Positions 14,934 through 25,367 of a stretch of 64,000 nucleotides of DNA are shown here, piece by piece. A program made the position numbers and the translations under genes. Each line of letters starts with the position of its first letter. The stretch's first letter is position 1. The notes beneath the pieces are model-generated. The model ran no database searches. It had not been told where the DNA came from and saw only the letters and a list, made by a program, of their open reading frames with translations. The stretch is taken from positions 744,001 through 808,000 of the forward strand of contig MU008181.1 of the NCBI GenBank assembly GCA_010909165.1, read 5' to 3'. This stretch comes from Anthoceros angustus (lineage: Eukaryota > Streptophyta > Anthocerotopsida > Anthocerotales > Anthocerotaceae).

Positions 14934-15278
14934 ATTTTATTAGTAGTCGGCTTCAATTTTGTTAAAAGACCTTGTAATGATTTACTGGAAGTTGTAGTGT
15001 CCTGGTCATCGCACCTGGAATCAACTCAGCCGGATCGCAAAGAAATGTGTATACAACTTATGACGAGTGGGTGTGTTGCCATTTCGGCATGCTGTCCACT
15101 ATTGAAGATGTTAATTTGTAACAATTCAATAGCTTTATTTGATGCACGGAGCTGGAGGTGGATAGTGTGGAGAAAAGAGGTGGATTCCTAGGGCCAATTC
15201 ATTGCCCAAAATTGTGTTGGTAACCAGAATTTTAAATTAGGGCTAAAGTTCTACCTAAATAGTACGAAGAAAGGAGGC

Positions 15279-15412
15279 ACGTTTTACGGGCCACAATTAG
15301 GGTTAAAGTTTTAGTTGTAGCCCGATAGGTATAAGCAGAGCAACTACGTTTTAAGGGCCACAATTAGGGTTAAAGTTTTAGTTGTAGCCCGATAGGTATA
15401 AGCAGAGCAACC
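15279..15412. repeat. 67-bp tandem duplication
   Basis: Two near-identical units begin ACGTTTTA(C/A)GGGCCACA at 15279 and 15346. The surrounding 14934-15456 holds the 3' flank of the acidic repeat gene and no other gene. Confidence 0.9.
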
Positions 15413-15582
15413 CTATGGTTGTTGTTATTGAAACCCTTGTTGTTGTTGCTAAAACCTTAAAACGCCTTGTTGTTGTTGTTTTGGCGCTTCTCATTGTTAA
15501 ACCTTGCATTGTATTGCCCCATCGGTGGTACGAGTGAAGGTGGAATGTTGGTGGCCAGGGGCTTGCGAGGCCGAGGCTGATA

Positions 15583-15645
15583 TTGATGTTGATGTTGATG
15601 TTGACGTTGACGTTGACATTGACGTTGACGTTGACGTCGAGCTTG
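15583..15645. repeat. Imperfect TTGATG/TTGACG hexamer repeat
   Basis: About ten hexamers alternate between TTGATG and TTGACG, with one TTGACA. On the minus strand they encode His-Gln and Arg-Gln dipeptides in the tail of the pseudogene. Confidence 0.85.
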
Positions 15646-16501
15646 AGGCTGGTGCACAGATTGTTGTTGAAGCTTTCTTTGAGACTGCCGAGGTGGGCTA
15701 TTAGTATTTTGCTGCCGTTGTTGTCGTGGCTTGGGTTGGGGGATCTTCTCCAGGACCTGAGATATAGTGTCATCAACACTCTTTTGAACAACCTCCTCGG
15801 TTGATATTTGTTGAGCTTCTGCCATTACAGCCTTCGTTTTTGCTTTTTCAGCAGCTTTGGCTTGTGCTTTGTCCAATTTATACTTGCAGTACCAAAGATG
15901 AGCTTTAGTTCTTAACCCGTGAAAAAGACTAGTTTTTTCGTCATTATAGTTTGATTCTACTTCCTCTTCAAGCGGTGCTCCAATTTCTTCATGGAGGCCA
16001 GGAAGGACTTGATCCATACGGTTTTCAATGTTGTCCCAAAAGTGTTCAACTCCTCTTTCCCTTGGACTAAGTATTGCTTCTCCTTCTCTAAAAATCTTAC
16101 TTTGGTAATCGCTAGTAAATTTACCAAGGCCCTCCTTCCACTCCAAAAGGTCGGTTTCCCTGAGCTTGAACTTGAGGTGGTACTAAGGGATTGCCTTTGG
16201 GGGAGAGACTTGAATATGGCGGGGTACATTCCCCTCAGCCTTCATAGCTTCCATCTTGGAAATCCATTTCCTAAGCTTTTCTAGTTAGATGACTAGAGAT
16301 CTATACTGTTTGAGTGTACACTCGGCGAAGTCCCTCTTAAGAAGATCATGGAGCTCAGAGGAATTGAGGGATGGAGAGGGAGGCGATCGAGGAGGGGGAG
16401 GAGGAGGAGGAGGAGGCAGGGGAGCACAAAGGGAAGGAGGAGAGGGATCATTAGCATTGATGATGACCGCTATGGTCTGTAAATTTGACTGTAGTTCCCA
16501 A

Positions 16502-16547
16502 TCCTGAAAGGAGTAAGTTTCCTCGAGGAAACTTACTCCTTTCAGGA
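16502..16547. repeat. Perfect 46-bp palindrome without spacer
   Basis: The 23-base left arm (TCCTGAAAGGAG.. to 16524) is exactly matched by its reverse complement from 16525 to 16547, with the centre at CTCGAG. There is no mismatch and no loop. Confidence 0.97.
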
Positions 16548-16548
16548 A

Positions 16549-16602
16549 CATCTTGAGGGTTGTTCTTCACACGAGCTCGTGTGAAGAACAACCCTCAAGA
16601 TG
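16549..16602. repeat. Perfect 54-bp palindrome without spacer
   Basis: The 27-base arm CATCTTGAGGG.. (16549-16575) is followed at once by its exact reverse complement (16576-16602), with the centre at GAGCTC. It begins one base after the 46-bp palindrome ends. Confidence 0.97.
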
Positions 16603-16814
16603 GAGAAAGACTCTCTAAGGAGGCTGATCCTGAACAGCTCCTCCAATACGCTCATGTCCGCGGGAGGAGGCAGCCAACCTACAGCAATGAAGATGTCCTT
16701 TTGGAATAGGCTATGACTGAAGAAGGACACGTCCAACAGAACCCAGCAACTGGCAGTGGCGAGCAACTGGTTATGCTTAGTAAACCTAGAGGCCAGTACG
16801 AAGTAAAAGGTCAT

Positions 16815-18555
16815 GTTTCATAAATATTAGATAGAATATTTTCTTAACTCCTAGGATGCATAAGTATGGCTGGTCTCTGACTTACAATTAGGATCGGATC
16901 AACCAATTAGAATAAAATATAACACCTACAAAAATACTGAAAATAGTCACATCAAACAATCTTAAATTTGGAAAAGAGAGAAGAATGGGACAACATTTGA
17001 ATTACACCACCAATGAACCAAAGATAGTGAAACACAAAACTAAAATAGGGAAACCAATTTGGGAGCATGGAAAAAGATCAAGTAGACACTACGATGTGAA
17101 GTATAATTGGCCTATAATAGGAAAATGATGATATTTTAATATTCATAATAATTATAGTAAAATAGTTTAATAGTCAACACCTTTGGTTTTCTAATTGTTT
17201 AAACAATTGATCTTTGATCTTCTATTGTTTTAAGATGTATAAACTTTTGAAGAGAAGATGCAAGTCCTCCGTCCTTAACTTATGAACTAATGTCTCAGTA
17301 TGATCCTAGTCAAAATAATTTTTAAATACTTCATAGTAGCCTTGTATTTTAAGTGAACCCTTTGATAGTCGATTTCCATGCTTGAAAATTATAAATCTAA
17401 TTTAACATTAGGCACTTATAAATTCCATTCTGCCATGTGGCTCCTACTACATATGCATGTACATACATACATATTGGGGCGGTGTCCGCCAAAATTTTTG
17501 ATTGCGAGAGATTTTTGATTGTTCTCGGATCCACCACCTAATAGCCAACACAAAAGCACGAAGCCTGGGAGAACACACACATGACAAAGCCTTTCAATGT
17601 GCCCCTGGTGTTGTCATGTCCTTCTGTTTCACAGGATCGAGGGCGGTTGGAGGCGTTTGACCGGGTCGGGAGTGATGGAACCTAGAACCGGTGGAAGGGA
17701 GGAGGGAGCGGGGTGCGCCACGTGGAAAGGCAAAGGTGACGTGATTAATCCAACATACGGGTTTGAATTTGCGCACGGGGAGGTGATTTTCGCAAATGCT
17801 GGCGCAAGCCTGTGAGGAGCGTCACGGTGCCACATGCGCCGCATGCGCGATGCGTGTCAGGCGTGCGTGGTTAGGGCTGGCGAACGTTGCGCCGCCTTTC
17901 GCCGCGCAGTAGGGCTTGCGCCGGGCTCCCCGTTGCGCCGGCTGCACCGGGCGAAAGACGCTGGCAAAAGAAGCAGCGAGCGCAACACGGACGCACGCGA
18001 ACGCGAACGCGAACCCGAACCCGCGAGCGAGACGAGCCAGCCAGCGAAGAAAGACGTTGGGAAGAAAGCGCAGCCCGGGAGCTTGAGGGAATGGCGTCCT
18101 AGCGCGCAGCGAGCAGGTTCTCGGATCCTCGAGACGTCTCGAATTGGATGCTCCAGCAGCTCAGTTGCTGAGCCGCTGGCTGCGCATTTCCGCGCGGCTG
18201 CCGGCTGGGAGCAAGGAGAATTGCGGGATCGGCAAGAAGGGGGGAGATTAGCAGGAGACCGAGACGTGAGTACGAGTATCGTGTAGACAGCGTGGAGGAG
18301 ATGGCAAGATGCGGTGCTTGCGGGGGTTGATTGAGTGTTGCGGCAGGTGCGGTTTGGCGGCAAGAATTTGCGTGTGGATGTCGGCAGCATGAGAAGGCGC
18401 AGGCGGGGCTGGCAGGACCGTAAGCAGGGGCAGGGAAAGAGGCAGGGTTCGGGAGGGAGGATTTGAGGAAGCGGCTTTCGTAGGGCGGGCTAAGCTCGCA
18501 CATTGGAAGACGCGGGGGTAGATCAAGCCCCGGAAAGACGGAGTACTTCAATAAT
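16815..18555. other. A/T-rich spacer, then G/C-rich promoter/leader of the next gene
   Basis: 16815-17560 is A/T-rich with no gene. From about 17600 the base composition rises sharply, and 17990-18020 holds short GCGAAC repeats. The block up to 18555 is probably promoter and 5' leader of the BED-MBL gene. Open frames on both strands there overlap each other and look compositional. Confidence 0.5.
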
Positions 18556-20401
18556 ATGTCTGACGAGCACCTGGCTCTATGTCTGCGTGAAAATGAAGTA
18601 GCGGTGACGCCGCCTCCGCTACAGATTAAACAAGGCGGCGGACGACCCCGGTCGCAGGTGTGGCAGCATTTCACTGCCTGCGGGGACCGGAATGACAAGA
18701 GTCGTCGATTTATTGTGAGTTGCAATGCGTGTGGTCAGAATTTGTCCAGCAGGGTGGAGGCCATGGAGAAGCATGTGGCTTATGACTGCAAGGAGGTGCC
18801 TGAGGAGGGCCGCTTGATGATCCAGCAGAAAATTGCTGGAAAGACGGCTGTGGCGGGGACTCTGGCAATTGTGGGAGCTCCTGCTCAGAAGAAGCCTAAG
18901 ACTCCGAAGATTGTGAAGCAGCAGCCTCATCTCCCCCATCATCATCAGCAGCTGCAACCGCCGTCCACTTTGATTTGCAGGGCTTGTGGTGTGCAGTACC
19001 CGCCTACTCCGGATCCGCAGCCTTGCAGAATATGCTGTGATGAGCGGCAGTATGTGCCAAGGTATGCCCGAGCACTCCTTGTTGACGGGCTTTCGTGAGG
19101 TGCTTTCTGTTGTAGATGGGTTTCTGATATAGTACTTGGCGCAATGTGTATGCCGAGCAGTATACGTGTTAGGTTTTGACCCAGTGACTGCTGGCCTTCA
19201 GAGCCTTTTCTTTAGGGCTTAGCTTATGCTTGTCAGGCACGAACATTTCTAGCACACTGATGGCTTCGAACTTACTTGAGAATGTTCTGCAGGTCTGGGC
19301 AATCGTGGACAACCATGGAGAAAATGGTCCAGGAAGGCTACAAGAACTGCTTCCAAAAGCATGAGCCTCGACTTTACGGGATTGGCACAGTTCCAAAGTT
19401 CGGAATTGGGCAGCGAGCATTTCTCATCCAAACACCTAGTAAGGGCAGCCTACCTCAGTCTGCATGAAGTGTGCTTGCTTGCATTGAAAGCAGCTGCTGT
19501 CTCACCTTGCTACTCTGATTTGGTACCAGATGGTAATCTGCTATGGGATTGCATTTCATTGGTGGATGATGCAACCATTGACATCATAAAAGCTCTTGGA
19601 GGCTTGAGAGCCATAGCGATTTCTCATCCTCACTACTATGCTTCCAATGCGCAGTGGAGTGCTGCATTTGAAGGTGTACCAGTGTACATTCATGAAAGGT
19701 GCAAGCCTTGATATTATTAATCTACTTTTGTCTCTTTTGAGCCCCATGCATTTCGTTGAATCAAGATGGATCGCTTGTTCGAAGCATTGTTGAGTGCAAC
19801 TGTGATTTCAATCGCCTCTCTGGTGCATATGTATGTGGTCACCGAAAGAGAATAGTCGGCGTTCTGAACTGGTTCCATCTTCGTTGTTGTAGGGACAAAG
19901 AGTGGGTTGTTTGGGAACATGGTAACATAAACTACTGGGGTGATCACGGAGATTCTCTTCCGTTATGGGGGGGATTCACACTTCTTCATCTTGGTGGACA
20001 CTTCGCTGGTGCACAGGTGTTGCATTGGGCAAATGGAGCAGATGGGAAGGGAGCATTGTTTACTGGCGACGTCCTGCAGGTATTGACCACATTCGAGGTA
20101 ACTCGTGAGGTTCAAGGAGCACGAGTGGAGCTTTGATGAGTTCTGACAGTGCGATGTTTGATGCGGGCAGGTTGGCATGGATCGGGAGACTGTGAGTGTT
20201 ATGCGCTCCTACCCCAATTATATTCCTTTATCTCCAGCCTACGTTGATAGATTAAGTAAGAAAATCGAGAACTGGCATTTTCACCGGCTTTATGGCGCTT
20301 TTTGGGACATGGAGATCGAGTCTGATGCGAAGTCGAAAGTCGCTTACTCATTGGAGAGATACATCAAGTGGATCATTCAAGATGAGGATCTGGAAATATG
20401 A
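18556..20401 (+). CDS. BED zinc finger fused to a zinc-ribbon metallo-beta-lactamase-fold protein
   Basis: Five exons join in frame: 18556-19061, 19293-19438, 19530-19698, 19893-20079 and 20171-20401, giving 412 residues. Residues 30-78 form a BED finger (VWQHF, then Cys56, Cys59, His73 and Cys78). BED fingers bind DNA and are typical of hAT transposases and their domesticated relatives. Residues 141-160 form a CxxC..CxxC ribbon, which is the normal N-terminus of the plant MBL-fold family (Arabidopsis At4g33540-like). The MBL domain follows, with GNLLWDC, SHPHYYAS (His250, His252), GGHFAGAQVLHW and FTGDVLQV. The usual HxHxDH site lacks its Asp and last His (Tyr-Tyr here), which I recall as also seen in that family. 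BED finger and ribbon lie in one continuous exon, so the fusion is not a splice-model error. Its role is unknown. Confidence 0.87.
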
Positions 20402-21299
20402 TTTTTTTCAGTCTAAGAACGAAGCATGACACGCTGCACCTGGGATCTCTGACAGATATGTGTACAGGATTGCCTATTTCTTTGGATTGTCTCATTCCCC
20501 GAAATGGGTTAAGGATAACCAGAGTACACCTGAGGGTCAAAATCAGACATGTGTAGCAGCATTTTCTGCGTGGGTAATGGCTGCTTCCCTCGCTCGGTCG
20601 ACAATTGCGATGTGCTCGCACAGATGAACTCTTGTACCATCGTAGAGGTAGTACTTTCGCCCGATGATAGAATGTGCTCCTCCTCATGGACAAAAGCTGC
20701 GTCATTCTTACATCATTCGCAGGATGCTTTTTATTAGATCCCCACTCCACTGCAGTTGGACCACCGGCTCCACCCTGGCTGGCTGTTCGCTCGCCACGAT
20801 TCCTGCTCTGCTCGCTTGCATGCCCTTGGCCTTTACTAGGTATTTGCCGAAAGTTTGCACTTTCACTGGATAGAAAGCCCGGCATCCATCGCCCAATGTG
20901 TGGAGATCGACGGTAGTCAGTGTTGTAGTTTGTGAAACGTAGAACAGCCTAGGACGTGCGTTCATTGTCCTAGCGAATCGCTTTCTTGTGCACTGTGCAT
21001 GGTTGCCGATAGCTGCTTGATGTTCAGAGGGCTGGCTTGGTTTTAAGATGGCAGATAGTCTTACAATCAAACTTCACCTGCTTTTCTTTCACAATGCGGA
21101 TCAGAGGACTTGTCAATCACGAAAATAAGGTGTTTAAGCATCTCTCGACATGAGTCCTACACCCGACCGAGAAACTATGCACCACTCTCTCCATGTCTGT
21201 CCACCAGGTCTGGCCAGGCTGCTTCCATGCCCCAATTCCTTTTCTCCACGCCTCCATCTCCTTTGCCTGCTCCAACATCTGGGAACCGGTGTATATGTT
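20402..21299. other. 3' flank, no gene recognised
   Basis: No coding signal is seen. A 170-codon minus-strand frame (20885-20373) overlaps the end of the BED-MBL gene and has no motif, so it was not called. Confidence 0.5.
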
Positions 21300-21780
21300 T
21301 CACATCAACACATATGCTGCCAAATCTTCTTTGTCTAGCTTCACTGATTGATCAAACGCATGGCGCCCCACTTCCACGTCACCCCACTTTTGACACGCAC
21401 CTAATAGCGTGTCCCAGACAGCTGCATCAGGCTGTACAGGCATTGTCCTTACCAATGCTAGTGCCTCCTTCAGTTGGCATGAAAATCCTAGGACATCCAC
21501 CATGCGTAGTTGTCAGCCCTGAGTGATGCCATAATGTATACTCATGGCCTCAGAGTACACTCGCCCTTTGCTCACTAGACCGCCATAATTGCATACTGTT
21601 AGTACACTAAGGAATGTTACACCATCTGGGAGTGATGCCATCGTGTCTACTCATGGCCTCAAAGTACTCTCGCCCTTTGCTCACTAGACCCCCATGACTG
21701 CAAGCTTAGTGCACTAAGGAATGTTACACCATCTGGCTGTGTCCCATCCTTCCTCACTCTCGAACAAGTAAAAAACGATG
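21300..21780 (-). pseudogene. PPR protein relic (C-terminal repeats)
   Basis: Minus-strand fragments read DGTQPDGVTFLSALS, then in another frame CSHGGLVSKGREYFEAMSRH. At 21503-21300 they read VDVLGFSCQLKEALALVRTM followed by PDAAVWDTLLGACQKWGDVE. This is the standard end of a plant PLS-class PPR protein, just before the E motif. Frameshifts and an internal duplication (21524-21735) show it is dead. PPR proteins bind organelle RNA, and PLS types guide C-to-U editing. Confidence 0.85.
21524..21735. repeat. ~110-bp tandem duplication inside the PPR relic
   Basis: The segment with ACTCATGGCCTCA, CTCGCCCTTTGCTCACTAGA and AAGGAATGTTACACCATCTG occurs twice in a row (about 21524-21633 and 21634-21735), with small deletions in the second copy. 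Confidence 0.85.
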
Positions 21781-22151
21781 TTACTGTCTGCGCCCTCACC
21801 ACCAGAAGAAATGCACGCCGCTTCCTTCCAGTCTCTGGAGCCAGAATCAGGCCCCGCCCCAAAGGTGCGTCATGACCTTGGACGCTCCATGACACAGTTA
21901 CCAGCTCAAACTGGCAACCTTAGCCCCAATTCCACCTCATCTGAGTCAAATTCCAGGCCGGCACTCCTCGAAGGTGAGCTCGCCCGAGTCTGTGACCCAG
22001 CCAGATCGCAAGCCTCCATACGAGCTAGCCAACCATCTCCATGTCTTAATGTGGTCAGGGATGGAGTTCAGCAAGCACATTCACGCCAAGAAAGAAAGCA
22101 ATATTCCTCACTTCGTACTTGCTAGCTCTTCATTTCTCTCACGGTTGACCC

Positions 22152-24110
22152 TCACAACTGCAACAACACAGCTGTGAGTCCATGCACACAGTACCCATCC
22201 CTTACAACATTGTCTCTCTGTTCAAGCCTTGACATAATCTCCGTGGAACTGTGGCAGACACTGCACATGCCTAGGTTCTTCGATACCACCACAAGTGTCC
22301 AACGCAGAGTGTTCAAGAGACCAAATGCTAAAGCTAGCTTCTCAGCATGCCCACAAAGCACATCTTCCTTTTTCTTCTCAGACACTGCTTCAACACCAAC
22401 GTTGTGTGAGGTACGTGACCTCCTCCTTCCTGCTTCACACGTGCATTTGTGCTCTCTACCTTAAGCGCAACATCCTTTCTCCAATCTCCCACCAGAAATC
22501 TGTGTACTCACCTCAATGCTCGCCACTGCAGGTTCCCTGTTAGGTCCTGCTGCACTTCTCTGTGTTTCAATCCTGTCTACATCAGCCCACCTACCTGCTT
22601 CTGCATAGGCATTGGCCATGAGCACATTGGCAGATGCCATTTGAGGGTCCAGCATGACAATGCTTTCAAAACACCACACAGCCCTCTCCATATCCCTGTG
22701 ACTTTGGCAGGCATTCAACAAAGACGTCAAGCCCACAACGTTACTTTGGCCCTCACATGATAATAGCATCTTCTCTGCCTCATCTAAATGGCCCGCACAC
22801 CCAAGAAGATCAATCATGCAGGTGTAAAGCTCAATAGTAGGTTTGATGCCATGCTGTTCAGCCATGGAATCAAAGTGTTTGCGACCATCATGGACTAGTC
22901 CCTCATGACTGCATGCTGCTAGAAGGCAAGTAAAAGTAGCATCATCAGGCTGAATGCCAGCAACTAACAATCTCCTCAAAACAAGCTAGTGCCTTGTGAC
23001 CCTCATTACAAGCACCATAACCAGCAATCAGGGCATTCCAAATCGCCACATCCTTTGTCGCTGAGCTGTCCAAAACCTGGCATGCAGCCTCCAGTACATA
23101 CATGTCTACCCAGCAGTTGCCCAAGACTACGTTATCCAGCAGTCCTCCTTTGACAACCTCTGAGTGCACCTGCCTGCCCTTCTGTAAGGCACCAGTGCCT
23201 GCACAGGCTTTCAGAAGGCAGGCGAAAGTAACCTGGGTAACCAAAATCAGGCCCTCCTGCTCCATTTGTCCATACAGAACAAGTGCCTCATGTCCGAGCC
23301 CTTGCTGTGCATACCCAGCGATCAGCCATGATACCACATCCTTTTGTGCCAAGCTGTCAAAAACCTGGCATGCATCTTCACCACATTTTGCATCCATGTT
23401 CACCAGGCAGTTTGCCCACCAGTACGTCATCCAGCAGTCCTCTCTCCGCAACCTGTGAGTGCAGTTGCATGCCCTTCTGTAAGGCACCAGTGCTTGCACA
23501 GGCTTTCAGAAGGCAAGCAAAGTAACATGGTTAGCCAAAATGAGGCCAACCTCTTCCATTTGTCCATACACAACAAGCGCCTCTTGGCTGAGTCCTGGCT
23601 GTACATACCCAGCCATCAGGGCATTCCATGTCACCACATCCTTTGTGGCCATGCTGTCAAAAACCTGGGGTGCATCTTTCATTTTGCCACATTTCGCATA
23701 GATGTCCACCAGGCAATTGCCAACAAACAATTTAGTAGCAATCCCACTGTGCACCACATCACAGTGCACTTTTCTGCCAGATTCCAAGTCGGTGGCAAAT
23801 GCACAAGCTTGAAGGGCAGCTACAAAGACGTGACCTTCACTCCTGACCTACGCATCTCATGGTACAGCTGTATGGCCTCCTTAGGTTTCTCATGCTTCGC
23901 GTATGCTGAGATTATGAAAGACCACATGAAGGCATTTGGTTTCCACACCCTGGTGGACACATCCATGGCCTCCTGCAGCCTACCTCCACATGCGCATATG
24001 CGCAAGATATGGTTTCCCAAGTATCCGAATCCCTCTTAGCTGTACACAGTTTCAGCACAGTGTAAAACAGAGACTGAGAGATGGCAGAGTCTGTCTGCGC
24101 CAGAGATTCC
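22152..24110 (-). pseudogene. DYW-class PPR protein relic
   Basis: Reading down the minus strand, PPR motifs appear in several frames: SFIISAYAKHEKPKEAIQLY (about 23940-23880), LVDIYAKCGKMKDAPQVFDS and DVVTWNALMAGYVQPGLSQE (about 23710-23590). A second set lies at 23480-22990, and LLAACSHEGLVHDGRKHFDS with the E-motif region at 22979-22500. At 22385-22152 lies a DYW deaminase remnant: CGHAEKLALAFGLLNT keeps the HxE zinc/catalytic site, and CSVCH keeps the CxxC, but the terminal DYW residues are lost. Frameshifts break the gene into at least five frames. In life such a protein would edit organelle transcripts. Confidence 0.9.
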
Positions 24111-25367
24111 AGGGAACCAACGGCCTCAGAAAGCTTCCCTTACTGACATAACATGCCCACGGCTCCAGCCGTGACCACGCCCATTCCCCATCCTGCACGC
24201 CTGCCAGGTTCAGGCTCATCCGGAGATCTCCACTTGGAAGGAGAGGCATTAACACCCATCTGCATATCCAAGCAAACGAGCTGCTCAGCAACCCAAGCTG
24301 GCTTGTTTATCCACATGACCTCGCCGGACCCCTTAGGGCCGTTTCGCACGAGCCCAGAACCCGGGCCCGAACAAAACTTACGGGCCCAGGTTCGGGCAAT
24401 CGCATGTGCCCATATCCAGACAAGCCCGGGACCGGGCATCACTAGCCGCCACAGGTTGGGCATCAGGCTATGCCTCTCGAAGCATCAGGCTATGCCTCTC
24501 GAAAGAGCATGAGATAAGCTTGCAAAGCAGCCCTTCGACAGTTCGACTCCGCGCCTTCAACATTAAGTCCGCCTTGCCTATCTCAGATGCGTATCCTCCG
24601 ACAGTGAGCTCGAGCAAAGGAAGAAACTTGGGCATGACATGCCTCTCTTCACCATTCCAATTCCAGTACAATTTGCTATCATCAATATTGGGGCATGGAT
24701 AATTTCAAACAGCGTACTTAAAAAATTATTAAAATTTGAAAATAATTTTCATAAATTTGAGTTCAAGTCTATGGTGTTGCTTAAAGAAAAAGGAGCGGAA
24801 ATCTTTTGGTGCCTTTTGTGGCTTTTGGTCCCAATTCGAAGCTGCACTCCGAATTCACTAAGAGAGTTTTGAAACTTCATGAATTCGTTTCTCCAAATTC
24901 ACTTCAAGTTTTTGGGTTTTCACATTTTTAAATATCCTATTTCCAGCAAAGGAAGTCTCCACATGCATCTGCTGCCCAGGTTTCAAGTCTCCTCCTCTTG
25001 CACAATCCCGAAGGAGTGCACAAAGACATGTCCATCAGAGCTGCCCTCAGAAAGCTCCCAGAGCTTCAACAGCGTCGTCAGTGACTGACAGAGTCTACTC
25101 ACAGTTTCAGTAGTCACGCCTCTTTCATATGCAGCTGGCCCTCGAGGGTTCCGATCTGCACATCTGGAACAGCCAGCTGGCATTCATCCGATCAGATGGT
25201 AGTAGCTCCACCAGCTTCTGGGGCTTCCTCTGTTGGAAGTCAGCAGCGAGTGGATCATGTGTGGTTGTTTAGTTCATTTTCACCATCTGGAAGAAAGTCG
25301 CGAGCAGTCGTTTCTAGTCTGCTCGGAAAGAATTCAATAACAGGTAGCAGGGTAACAACAAATACTA
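24111..25367. other. Intergenic region, no gene recognised
   Basis: Contains a 22-bp tandem duplication at 24461-24504 (CATCAGGCTATGCCTCTCGA..) and a short run of GGGCCC-rich repeats near 24360-24430. No exon pattern is seen. Confidence 0.5.

Larger units (their letters stand above)
15457..16814 (-). pseudogene. Decayed mobile-element-like ORF (gag-like, unidentified)
   Basis: Read on the minus strand, an open frame starts at an ATG at 16814 and runs to the palindromes at 16602-16502. After a frame change it continues from 16551 to 15457 with two in-frame stops, at 16287-16285 and near 16184. The body holds a polyproline run (about 16430-16380), EKAKTKAVMAEAQQISTEEV and a Gln/Arg/His-rich tail near 15700-15560. 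The tail is encoded by a hexamer repeat. The mix of a charged helix-forming part and a Q/R-rich tail is reminiscent of gag-like proteins of plant mobile elements. I cannot name a family. Two stops plus the palindromes make function unlikely. Confidence 0.5.

Noticed and set aside
18099-18725. 208-codon minus-strand ORF overlapping the start of the BED-MBL gene
   Set aside because: Antisense to a well-supported exon and without motifs.
20373-20885. 170-codon minus-strand ORF after the BED-MBL gene
   Set aside because: Overlaps the real stop region and shows no motif.
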